Shown in pieces: positions 20,956-30,928 of a DNA stretch of 64,000 nucleotides. The translations under genes and the position numbers were made by a program. How positions within the stretch are numbered: the stretch's first letter is position 1; every line of letters begins with the position of its first letter. The notes under the pieces are model-generated. The model had not been told where the DNA came from. It did not search any database and saw only the letters and a program-made list of their open reading frames with translations. Origin of the DNA: Sorghum bicolor (taxonomy: Eukaryota; Streptophyta; Magnoliopsida; Poales; Poaceae); NCBI RefSeq assembly GCF_000003195.3, contig NC_012873.2:22966347-23030346 (forward strand), written 5' to 3'.

Positions 20956-21758
20956 ACTAATCGACACAGTGGAGGAGATCAAGAACGGGGGCCCTGGATC
21001 ACTGTAAAAGGATTTGTCACCACAGTTACAATGAACGATTCAGTTTCTCGATGGAAAACTAAACTCTAAACAAAACCCAAGTCTAAACAGCGGCGGCTAC
21101 ATGGAATATAAAGGAGAAGACAACTAGGGTTGGAGGCGACTAGGGGGAGGCGCCCACAACATGGGCTTAAGGCCCGAATTAACATAGGTGACGCAGCACC
21201 TTGTCATGGACATAAACATTAATCCACGAAAGATCTGGAGCTGGGACCAGATCCAAAATGACGGCGTCGTTGTCCCCTTTCCAACAAGTCCAAGATCACC
21301 CCATTTCGTTGTCGTATGAAGAAGTTATGATCAAAACACTGACGACGTGTTTGCTGAATCCGAGAGTGACGTGGTAGCTGAGTTGGAGATGAATTGTGAC
21401 TTGGAAAAGACGATGGTGTCAACGTATCCAGTGTGGCGATGTCCTCATCAAAAAGTAATCTAGGTAACCACCTATAACTTATAGGTGAAAGGAAATCAGC
21501 TGACTTCTACCGGCCTATGCATGGATAAGCATTTACTTGTTCCTAGACTACATACCATTCAAGGTAATATCTGTGGACAAGGAGGAATATATATATGCAG
21601 CAGGGTTTTCACACCAACTCCTACAACTTAATGCAACAATATATAACATGTATGATTAACTCAATTGCTTTTACAAATATAGGTAGGAGGCTTATAATGC
21701 TTCGGGGCTTGCCTGGGATCAACACTGAGTCAGTTCAGATAATTGCTCCGTCTTGGTG
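20956..21758. other. Unassigned older sequence between elements F and G
   Basis: It continues the sequence that F interrupted at 8978. On the minus strand it reads like an LTR or leader (TTTATATTCC, CTCCTCCACTGTGTC), but no pair of ends could be found. No coding region is supported. Confidence 0.35.
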
Positions 21759-21763
21759 ACATC
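21759..21763. repeat. TSD of element G, left copy (acatc)
   Basis: ACATC precedes the LTR at 21764 and recurs at 30924-30928. Confidence 0.93.
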
Positions 21764-23258
21764 TGTTGACGGTCCTTAAGTACTAAAATTAAACATCAAC
21801 TAAACATGGAAAAGGATCAATATGCACCAAACATCTAGAATTAAGGTTTTATCTGACAGAATTCCACGAGCTTTGGTGTTTGTCTATTTCTACAGGGGTT
21901 GTAAGAAAATAGGGAGAGATGGCCCACATGTCATGTTTACAACGAGATAATTACATGCCGCGCAATTTTCCTTAATCTAGAAGAGTCCAGAAGCCACAGG
22001 AACGAACTGGAGATCGGACGGGCTCGGGGGCAGGGTGCCCACCCAGGCCTTGGGGCCAATCAGAACCAAACACTTGGATTGTGCTCCACCGACCTAAAGG
22101 ATCAAGGAAAACCATGTGATCAATGTCGGTTTGATCCGACGACCCAATTTCACTTGAAAGGACTATATAATCAAGGCCTCTCCACCCCTGGGGGAGAGAA
22201 GAGAAGAGGAGAAATCATTATCAGAGGTAGCCATCAAAGTTAGGGTTTTAGAACTTCTCTCCCATAGAGAATTAGAATTAGCTACTCCCTAATCCTTCAA
22301 GTTTAAAGGATTGATTAGATAGCAATTAGAGAAGTAGAGCACTACGCTCTGGATTCGGATCTTCGGTAATAAAGATTGGTATTATTTCATATCTTTCTCT
22401 AATACTTTGTTCTAATTGTGTTGTGTCTCTATTTATTATGCTCTTAGTTTGCTGTAGTTCTATATTTGATATAGTTATGATTGATAATGAGTTTAAGTAT
22501 GAGTTTGCAAAGCGCTTAGCTCTTGACACGTGGAAGTTAAGTGGTAGATCACATGTTGGCGTGGTGCTTAGATGTTATTTACCTACAGATTTATCCTATT
22601 GGCTGGGTTGTGTAGTAGTTCGTGATAGTGACAGCTTCGTTGATTCTTATATAGTCCACCCTCCGTTGATAGGACAAGCAGAATTTGTATTACGGAGTAA
22701 GTCTTGTGATGCCCTGATTTACTTTAGCAATGTTCCTTATACATGATTGAAGAGTTTTTTATGCTATATATGATCTTGTAGATAACTAGAGTAGATTGTG
22801 ACTTAGTAGATAGTAGATAACTTAGAATCCATTCTCTAGCTAATCCGATGTCACCTTACATATATGAGGAGTAATCTATTTTCTAATCGCTGTGTTAATT
22901 ACCCATGAGCTTATATTACATTATCGTCATTATTATGGCTTACCCCCTGCCAATGTAGGTGACTGTGTGACGAGTTCCTCATTAGTAATCATGTTCTTGC
23001 AAGTTTATCTCTAGTCTATTGCTTGATAGGTTTATCCTTATCTTCATTTAATCCTTTTTCTCCTGAGCAAAATTATAAATAACGATACCTGGAATACTTA
23101 CCTGGCGAAATGCTACAATGAGGTGTTTTATCTGTGCACTTTCGGATAGAATAGATTATTTTCTAGAGAGCCTCCATATTTATAAATACCTTTGTACACT
23201 CTGGCACCTTACTGGGGATGACAACCTTGTATCTAAGTGGTGTTAGTAAGAGTCAACA
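21764..23258 (+). repeat. 5' LTR of element G (1495 bp)
   Basis: It starts TGTTGACGGTCC and ends GAGTCAACA. A TATA box TATATAA is at 22164-22170. It is followed 8 bp later by the PBS. It contains a segment of about 75 bp after TGTTGACGGTCCTT that the 3' LTR lacks. Confidence 0.92.
22164..22170 (+). promoter_or_regulatory. TATA box of the element G LTR
   Basis: TATATAA occurs in GGACTATATAATC, and the same motif is at 29830-29836 in the 3' LTR. Confidence 0.65.
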
Positions 23259-23266
23259 AGCATTTC

Positions 23267-23284
23267 TGGCACCGTTGCCGGGGA
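23267..23284 (+). other. Primer-binding site, element G
   Basis: TGGCACCGTTGCCGGGGA is one base from TGGCGCCGTTGCCGGGGA, the PBS usual in Athila elements and attributed to tRNA-Asp. Confidence 0.85.
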
Positions 23285-23569
23285 GTAAAAGGGAAACACA
23301 TAGGAACGGTAAGGAAAGTCAGAAAGTTAGTCAAGGTTATTCACATAAAATATTGGACTAGACTATAGAGAAATAATTGCATAAAACAGCTACTAAGTGA
23401 GAAATCATAACAAGGCACCTCTGCTTTGGCAGGTTCACCCTGTTGTTTTTCTATGTTTATATTTTTATACAGGGTATATTAGGATTGACTTTGATACATT
23501 CAACTCTTCATCATCAGAACCAAATAAATCAAGAAAGAAAGAAGAAGCTAGCTACCAATTGCTGAAGCT

Positions 23570-24514
23570 ATGGCACAAAAGACCCTACGAGAATTCTCTG
23601 CTCCAAGTCTTGAGAACATTCCAACTGGTCCAAGATTTGCAGTAGAAGAAGGAGCACCCGAGTTTGAGCTCAAGTCAAGCCTCATCAATTTGGTACAAGC
23701 TACACAATTTAGTGGAAAGGCACATGAAGATGCTAGTGCACACTTGCAGAATTTCTTAGAGATTGGAAGCACAATCCACATCAACGGAGTTGACAAAGAC
23801 GTCATACTGCTTTGCCTCTTTCCATTCTCATTAGAAGGGAAAGCGAGGAAGTGGTTCTACATTCATCAAGATAACATCAACCACTGGACGAACTTGTCAA
23901 ATGCCTTTCTATCAAAGTTTTTCCCAATGGGCAAGACCGATGCCTTAAGAGGAAATATTGTCAGTTTCCAACAGCAGAAGACACAAACCATTTCAGAAGC
24001 ATGGGAGCGTTTTCAAGGATACATATCAGATTGTCCTCACCATGGAATGGCCACATGGTTACTTATGCAGACCTTCTACCATAGATTAACCCAAAAGGCT
24101 CGTGAGTGCCTAGATGCATCTGCTAAAGGATCATTCTTAGAGCTTACAATTGGAAAAGTAGAGATACTTTTGGATAAGATAGCAGAAAACCAAAGCTGGT
24201 TCCAAGCTAAAGCTCAACAATGTCATCAACTTGAAGAAATACCAGAAGAAGTAAAAGCATTATCAACCAAGATGGAAAATTTGCTCCATTGGATTGACCA
24301 AAGGGCCAAGTTCAAAGAAGATCAAAGGGCCATTGAGACAGCATATAAATATCAACCCACTTCGAGTCAACCCAATAGCAAAGGTATGAATTCAGGTAAT
24401 ACTTTCAAGCAACTTTCATTAAAAGAGATAATTGCTCAACAAACAAAAACTAATGATGAAGTTAAACACAGGCTAGACACAAATGAATCATCTCTAAAAA
24501 GATATACACAATAA
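23570..24514 (+). CDS. gag: gag of element G (314 codons)
   Basis: The frame starts MAQKTLREFSAPSLENIP and contains the capsid-type domain: FSGKAHEDASAHLQNFLEI, LFPFSLEGKARKWFY, WTNLSNAFLSKFFP and ISEAWERFQGYISDCPHHG. This matches Athila/Arabidopsis-type retrotransposon gag. The C-terminal part is Lys/Gln-rich and probably helical. It ends at TAA 24512-24514, and related sequence continues in another frame from ATG 24516, so the original gag was probably longer. The product would form particles. No zinc knuckle is seen. Confidence 0.88.
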   Translation: MAQKTLREFSAPSLENIPTGPRFAVEEGAPEFELKSSLINLVQATQFSGKAHEDASAHLQNFLEIGSTIHINGVDKDVILLCLFPFSLEGKARKWFYIHQDNINHWTNLSNAFLSKFFPMGKTDALRGNIVSFQQQKTQTISEAWERFQGYISDCPHHGMATWLLMQTFYHRLTQKARECLDASAKGSFLELTIGKVEILLDKIAENQSWFQAKAQQCHQLEEIPEEVKALSTKMENLLHWIDQRAKFKEDQRAIETAYKYQPTSSQPNSKGMNSGNTFKQLSLKEIIAQQTKTNDEVKHRLDTNESSLKRYTQ

Positions 24515-24515
24515 A

Positions 24516-25529
24516 ATGGAATTTCTATTTACTGCCTTTGATGATAAAAACACTCTTAATAAAAGGGTAGAGCTTAAATTAATAAAGCTAGCTGCTGCAT
24601 TGCCTGTTGCCACTAACATTAAGCAGGTAAAGAACATAACTACTAGAGGAGGCAAAGCCACCAGGGATCCCCCATAACCAAAAGATAAACAAAAAACATC
24701 AGCACCAGTGCAACCAGCAGTGATAGAAGAAGAAAGCCCAGTTGAAGGAGAAGATCTGCTACAACCACCAAGAAATGGAGAAATGAGGAAAGATTTTTAC
24801 GACACTAACTATTTGCCATTTCCCAAAAGAAACAGAGGACTGCAGTCGGATAAGCAGTTTGGTAAGTTTGTAGAGGTCATTCAGAAATTATATGTCAACA
24901 TACCTCTGCTTGATGCCATACAGGTACCTACATATGCAAAGTATATCAGAGATATTCTTAACAAGAAGAGACCACTGCCCACCACTGAGGTTATCAAGCT
25001 GACAGAATAATGTAGTGCGGCCATCCTCAACAAACCACCAAGGAAGAAGAATGATCCCAGATGTCCCACCATTGATTGCTCGATCGGAAACCAACACTTC
25101 AACAATGCACTTTGTGAACTCGGAGCAAGTGTCAGTGTGATGCCAGCATCAGTCTACGAGAAGCTTGAGCATACGACCCTAGAACCAACATCAATGTGCC
25201 TACAACTAGCGGATCAATCAGTTCGACACCTATTGGGCATCGCCGAAAACATTCCAGTCAAGATTAGAGATTTCCTTGTGCCAGTAGACTTTGTGGTACT
25301 GGACATGAGTCCTGACTCAAAAGTGTCCGTCATCCTTGGAAGGCCATTTCTGAGCACTACCAATGCCCACATTGATGTCAGGAAGGGAGAAATCAAGTTC
25401 AGCATAAACGGAAAAGAAGAACACTTCACATTCAAGCCCAGACTAGAGAGAGACTCTACAGTGAAGGAAGTTCATGAAGAAGAACCACTGGAGACACCAT
25501 CTCCGGAGGAAGGTAATTCAGAAGATTAA
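24516..25529 (+). pseudogene. gag C-terminal and protease region of element G (two stops)
   Basis: One frame runs from ATG 24516 through TAA 24675-24677 and TAA 25008-25010 to a final TAA at 25527-25529. After an Arg/Gly-rich NITTRGGKA motif and a segment typical of the Athila gag-protease junction (LLDAIQVPTYAKYIRDIL), the retropepsin region reads LCELGASVSVMPASVYEKL near 25110 and VSVILGRPFLSTTNAHIDV near 25327. The usual catalytic Asp (DLGAS in relatives) is Glu here, codon GAA at 25116-25118. The protease is therefore probably inactive in this copy, and the stops also break it. Confidence 0.85.
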
Positions 25530-26419
25530 AACATTTGGAGGTCCAGCTTGGGGGACCCAAAAATCCCAAACCTTCGCCGGGAGGTAAATCGGTATTTATC
25601 TGCATCATTAATTCTCTCATATTTAATTTCTGCATTTTTATTCAAAGCATTATTATAATAATCAAAAGCCCCATATAAATAATATTTATGGTGTGTGACA
25701 ACCCATATTTATTAATTATTGTGGAGGCACAAAAATATTTTCCATTATCATTTCAATAAGTTTCAATTCTCATAGATTTTCCTGCATTATATTTAATCAT
25801 AGCAACCTTCTAGAAGCATGACCCACACTCCTTGGGTCCCACATGTCATAAACCACACCTCACACACATCCCATCACATTATTTGATCCACCAACATAAC
25901 TCCACTCACCAACACTTTTCCACCGACCAACCACCACTAGTGAACTATTATTCTGCGTAAGAGCCAAGCAAAGGAGGGAGTGGAGAAAAGGCAGCCAGGA
26001 TGGCCACCAAAAGTGGGCACCCGCCCACCTACAGAGGGCGCCCGCCCTATCCCCCTTTCCTCCTATAAATTGCCACTTCCTGCCTCCAACTTCTTCACAC
26101 AAGCATTCCAGAAAACCACGCAAGTTTCAGTTTCTAGAGAAGGAGCTCTTGTAGTGAAGTGAGAAGGAGAGTAGAGAGGAAGGGAAGAGTGGAAGAGAGG
26201 TTGGTAGTCTTTGAGTGAGAGAGTAAGGTTCACCTAGAAAGTAGTGATCCCGCTGTCCAGAGCGGAAGTAAAAATTGTTTAGGGGGAGGTGCTGCCAAGA
26301 TAAAAGCTTGTCTTGAACGACTAACCCCTGGACTACTGACATTTCGGATAGCTGACCACTGACATTTTTCTCTCTCACATTTTCCACTAGTTGTGTGCGT
26401 GTCAACTTTTGTCTACAGG
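25530..26419 (+). other. Noncoding stretch replacing pol in element G, with a possible internal promoter
   Basis: No RT, RNase H or integrase motif is present in any frame. The sequence is AT-rich to 25800, then less so. TATAAAT at 26064-26070 lies about 350 bp before the next ORF, and a TTTTGTCTACAG acceptor-like motif lies directly before that ORF's ATG at 26420. It may hold the promoter or splice site for the third ORF. Confidence 0.5.
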
Positions 26420-27829
26420 ATGTTCAAGGAGGTAAAGAACGCAGGAAAGGTCCTCAAGAACATAGGTACAAGGAGTTCATCTCGACACTCCTCGCACCCG
26501 TCAGAGATGAGCGTCGACCCGACACCTACACAAGCTCTGTCATCATCATCTGATCAGCAAGTCAAGGTCCTTCTCAAGATTGGAGACCTTGGACTAAAGA
26601 CCCGCAGGAAAAAGGAAGTTTACCAGCAGCTAAAGAACAAAGATTTCATTCACACCCCTACTCTTGATCCAATCTTACTACAAGAAATAGGTATGGATAC
26701 TGAATTCGACTTAATTTTCCAGATGTTAGGTTGGACAAATTTTTGGAACATAACTGAGCTGAGTTCCCGTCTTCTCACCCTTGAATTTCTTTGCACTTTA
26801 CAATATTATGAGGGGGAAATTGCTTTTCGGATGTTCAAACAGGACATTATGTTGTCTTGGTGAGAACTGAGCGGCCATCTCTGTTTCTCTTCAAGATGCA
26901 TCTTGAACATTGACTCCGACTTACCCAATTTTGAGAGACACCAGTTCTGGAGAGAGATATCTAGAGATGACTTTTATAGCCAAGCTCGAACCAGTGACAT
27001 GGAACACCCCACTCTTAGGATGTTCCACAAATGGCTTGGGTACAATCTTTTCCATCGTGATGATATTAGAAAAGTGAGAGTAGGTGACTTAGAACTTCTA
27101 TATGCAGCTATAAATAAAGTACCCACTTCACCTGTTACACTTTTGGTTACTCATTGGCTTAGTATACCTAGTCTTCAGGAACCAGTAGGATGTACTTCAC
27201 TTATCACTCGTCTAGCCTCTAGTCTTCATTTACTAGAAAATTCATCATTGGAATTCATAGATGAGTTAAGAATTTATCATGGCTATGACACATTTAGGCA
27301 AGCTCGAATGTTGAAGAAAGAGGGGAACATAATGTATATGTTATACGATAATAAAGGCAAGATTTGGTTACCTAACCCGAACCTTGGCCTCTATGTTGTT
27401 CAAAATTATTTGATTGAGATTGCAGTGACACCGGTAAACTAGAGAGCTCCACAACGAGTGGCATATGAAAGGATGACCACCCATCAAGAACGCACCTGGT
27501 ATGGAGCTGATCCCGGGCTGGAAGAAGCAGCGCACCTGCATTATTGCGACTACAACACCCGAGTACTTCGAGACCCATGGGTTCGACATGCGCAACCACA
27601 AGAGCCAACACAGGAGACATGGCCGGAGAGCCAAGATCACCAGTGGACAAACCCGCCTTTCCATACGGGTAGGTACTCCATTGATCCATATGGAGCTTCA
27701 GGATCCAAACCTCCGCCCCAATTCGATGCAGGACGGTACTCCGACTCCTCTTATGCTTTCACGAACGACTACTACCAAGAGGCTGGCTCTTTCTTCACCC
27801 GTACTGACAACACCCTCCCCGACATCTAG
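26420..27829 (+). pseudogene. Third ORF of element G, Athila-type plant transposon protein
   Basis: One frame starts MFKEVKNAGKVLKNIGTRSS at 26420, preceded by a splice-acceptor-like tract. It continues past TGA 26861-26863 and TAG 27440-27442 to TAG 27827-27829. The domain includes DLIFQMLGWTNFWNITE, RHQFWREISRDDF, LRMFHKWLGYNLFHRDD and WLPNPNLGLY. It resembles the putative plant transposon protein found in Athila elements at the position of the env-like ORF. I see no signal peptide or clear membrane anchor. The C-terminus is Pro/Tyr/Asp-rich. Two in-frame stops argue against function. Its role in the family is unknown. Confidence 0.7.
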
Positions 27830-29463
27830 AATACGCAAGCGGAACATGGACGACACCTGGAACTGCAACAAAAATGGAACCAGGACCACGCCACTGCAGT
27901 ACAAGAACTAAGACAAGATACCACGACGATGAACGACAACATCACCACCATGATGCGATTCTGGAACATTGGGTAAGACCGATAACTACATCCAGCTTAG
28001 AGGAGTTCCTCCCCTTCTTATTTATTCTTTTCTGTTTTAGTATTTTATTTTAAAAGAGAAAAACTTAGAAAACCCAATAAATATCTTCTTGCTTTAAATT
28101 ACTGCATTCTATAAACATGAAAACAAAATAAAAAGAGTGTGTAGATAAGTGTGCTTTATTTTATCTGTTAAGTGTTAATCTCTAAAAAATAATAAAAGAC
28201 CAAAAAGATGCCTGATGGAAATGATGAACAGTTGCTGTGTTTGCTTACTTTCAAGTACCTAGCTTTTATATTAGAGTTCTTCTAGGAATTACTAAAACTG
28301 AAATTACTATCTATGGGAAGCATAAAACTAAAGTCTAGGTAAGAGAAAGGCATGATATAAAGTTTGAGCTACTTTTTATCTTGTTCCTACTACACTAAGT
28401 TGTGGAGATTTATTTTGAAAACTTACAATCACATGATGAGTTCCTAGCATAACAAACTTCCTACCACAGCCATACTTGCTATAACATCTTTTACTATAAT
28501 CACATTGAGTTTGATCGAGCTGTGTAGACCCTTATGAGCTTTTCATGTGGTTAAATTAAGATATTCACTTGCACCCATCTACTACACCATCCACCACCAA
28601 TCATTAAATTTGCTAAAAATATTTTCACTCACTGTCCCAAATGTTGTTATTCTCTCTCTAAAAGATTCAATGCAGAAGAGGCATGAGTTATGTAAAAATA
28701 TGCGAGGAAATAAAAAGGGGCAAGTGCTCGGAACCTCGAAAAAGAAAGAAAAAGAGTGAGACGAGAGGTAAAAATGGACAAGTGTTCGGAGTAGAATTAG
28801 GGGTACGAAGATGCCCACTTGAGCGAAAAAAATGGACAAGTGTCCGACAGTAGAATTAGGGGTATTTACTACCCACCTAAAAAAGTAAGAGAAAAAGATA
28901 GCCCATGTTCTCCCAAAGCAAAGATCAAAGAAGAGGAGAGATAGCAATATGAGGAGCAATGAGAAGTAAGTTTTATCATCACTTATACATTTTATCATTA
29001 CTATCATTTACTCCACCACACATGCACATCTTGATTTAATTATATGCTGAGTTCCTTTGGATCCATGGCTCGATTAGACAACATATGAGCTGTTTTTCAC
29101 TCCTATGAGCTCCACTTAAATATTCCATTAGCTATATATAAGTGACATTTTGGTAAGGATCCATAAATACCACATATAGAGAGACTTGAGAGAATCATTG
29201 CCGGGAACTCTGAGTTTTATTTTGAAAACTTATGAAAAACTCTGGAACAAAGGTGAACTATAGATAGGAGGAATAGTGCTTGACTTAATTATTTTATCTT
29301 TCGATTACTTAAGACTTAAGTGCAGGTATTAAGCTCCATGAAACTTCACTCTAATCTGGAAGAAATTTTATATGAAAGCATGTGTGCCTGTTAGGAAATA
29401 AAACATCAAAGCAACTCCTGATCTGTCTGAGTTTAGCTGTTTGCTCAGGGACGAGCAAAGGGT
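27830..29463 (+). other. 3' untranslated region of element G
   Basis: It is AT-rich with no supported gene. Around 28769-28865 a block containing AAAATGGACAAGTGT and GTAGAATTAGGGGTA occurs twice about 60 bp apart, and a related AAAGGGGCAAGTGCTCGG lies before it at about 28715. Nothing else is apparent. Confidence 0.5.
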
Positions 29464-29478
29464 AAGCTTGGGGGAGTT
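29464..29478 (+). other. Polypurine tract of element G
   Basis: AAGCTTGGGGGAGTT directly precedes the 3' LTR start TGTTGACAG. Confidence 0.8.
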
Positions 29479-30923
29479 TGTTGACAGTCCTTTATCTGAC
29501 AGAATTCCACGAGCTTTGGTGTTTGTCTATTTCTGCAGGGGGTTATCAGAAAATAGGGAGAGAAGGCCCACATATCATGTTTACAACGAGATAATTACGT
29601 GCCGTGCAATTTTCCTTAATCTAGAAGAGTCCAGAAGCCACGGGAACGAACAGGAGACCAGACGGGGTCGGGGGCAGGGTGCTCGCCCTCCCCCCTTGGG
29701 CGCCTGCCCAGGCCTCGGGGCCAATCAGAACCAAACTCTTGGATCGTGCTCCACCGACCTAAAGGATCAAGGAAAACCGTGCGATCAATGTCGGTTTGAT
29801 CCGACGGCCCAAATTCACTTGAAAGGACTATATAATCGAGGCCTCTCCACCCCTTGGGGAGAGAAGAGAAGAGGAGAAATCATGATCAGAGGTAGCCATC
29901 AAAGTTAGGGTTTTAGAACTTCTCTCCCACAGAGAATTAGAATTAGCTACTCCCTAATCCTTCAAGTTTAGAGGATTGATTAGATAGCAATTAGAGAAGT
30001 AGAGCACTACGCTCTGGATTCGGATCTTCGGTAATAAAGATTGGTATTATTTCATATCTTTCTCTAATACTTTTTTCTAATTGCGTTATGTCTCTATTTA
30101 TTATGCTCTTAGTTTGCTCTAGTTCAATATTTGATATAGTTATGATTGATAATGAGTTTATGTATGAGTTTGCAAAGCGCTTAGCTCTTGACACGTGGGA
30201 GTTAAGTGGTATATCACATGTAGGCGTGGTGCTTAGATGTTATTTACCTGCAAATGTATCCTATTGGCCGGGTTGTGTGGTAGTTCGCGATAGTGACAGC
30301 TTCGTTGATTCTTATATAGTCCACCCTCCGTTGATAGGACAGGCAGAATTTGTATTGCGGAGTATGTCTTGCGATGCTCTGATTTACATTAGCAATGTTC
30401 CTTATACATGAATGAAGAGTCTTTTATGCTATATATGATCTTGTAGATAACTAGAGTAGATTGTGACTTACTAGATAGTAGATAACTTAGAATCCATTCT
30501 CTAGCTAATCCGACGTCACCTTATATATATGAGGAGTAGTCTATTTTCTAATCGCTGTGTTAGTTACCCATGAGCTTATATTACATTATCATCATTATTA
30601 TGGCTTACCCCCTGCCAAAGTAAGTGACTGTGTGACGAGTTCCTCATTAGTAATCATGTTCTTGCAAGTTTATCTCTAATCTATGCCTTGATAGGTTTAT
30701 CCTTATCTTCATTTAATCCTTTTTCTCCTCAGCAAAATTATAAATAACGATACCTGGAATACTTACCTAGTGAAATGCTACAATGAGGTGTTTCATATGT
30801 GCGCTTGCGGATAGAATAGATTATTTTCTAGAGAGCCTCCATATTTATAAATACCTTTGTACACTCTGGCACCATGCTGGGGATGACAACCTAGTATCTA
30901 AGTGGTGTTAGTAAGTGTCAACA
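29479..30923 (+). repeat. 3' LTR of element G (1445 bp)
   Basis: It starts TGTTGACAGTCC and ends AGTGTCAACA, with the second ACATC just outside. It lacks the block of about 75 bp near the start of the 5' LTR and has a GC-rich insert near 29690-29710. Confidence 0.92.
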
Positions 30924-30928
30924 ACATC
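30924..30928. repeat. TSD of element G, right copy (acatc)
   Basis: It matches 21759-21763. Confidence 0.93.

Larger units (their letters stand above)
21764..30923 (+). mobile_element. Element G: Athila-like gypsy element without RT or integrase (9160 bp)
   Basis: LTRs at 21764-23258 and 29479-30923 are flanked by ACATC. Inside are an Athila-type PBS, gag, a protease region, a gap with no RT, RNase H or integrase, then a third ORF of the plant transposon protein type seen at the 3' end of Athila elements, and a PPT. The LTRs differ by an insertion/deletion of roughly 75 bp near the start, other small indels and many substitutions, so the insertion looks older than D or F. Loss of pol makes it dependent on other elements for mobility. 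Confidence 0.92.

Noticed and set aside
22423..22746. 107-codon ORF repeated at 30088-30411 in both LTRs of G
   Set aside because: Both copies exist because LTRs are duplicates. There is no domain, and the ORF spans the region after the TATA, so it is chance coding.
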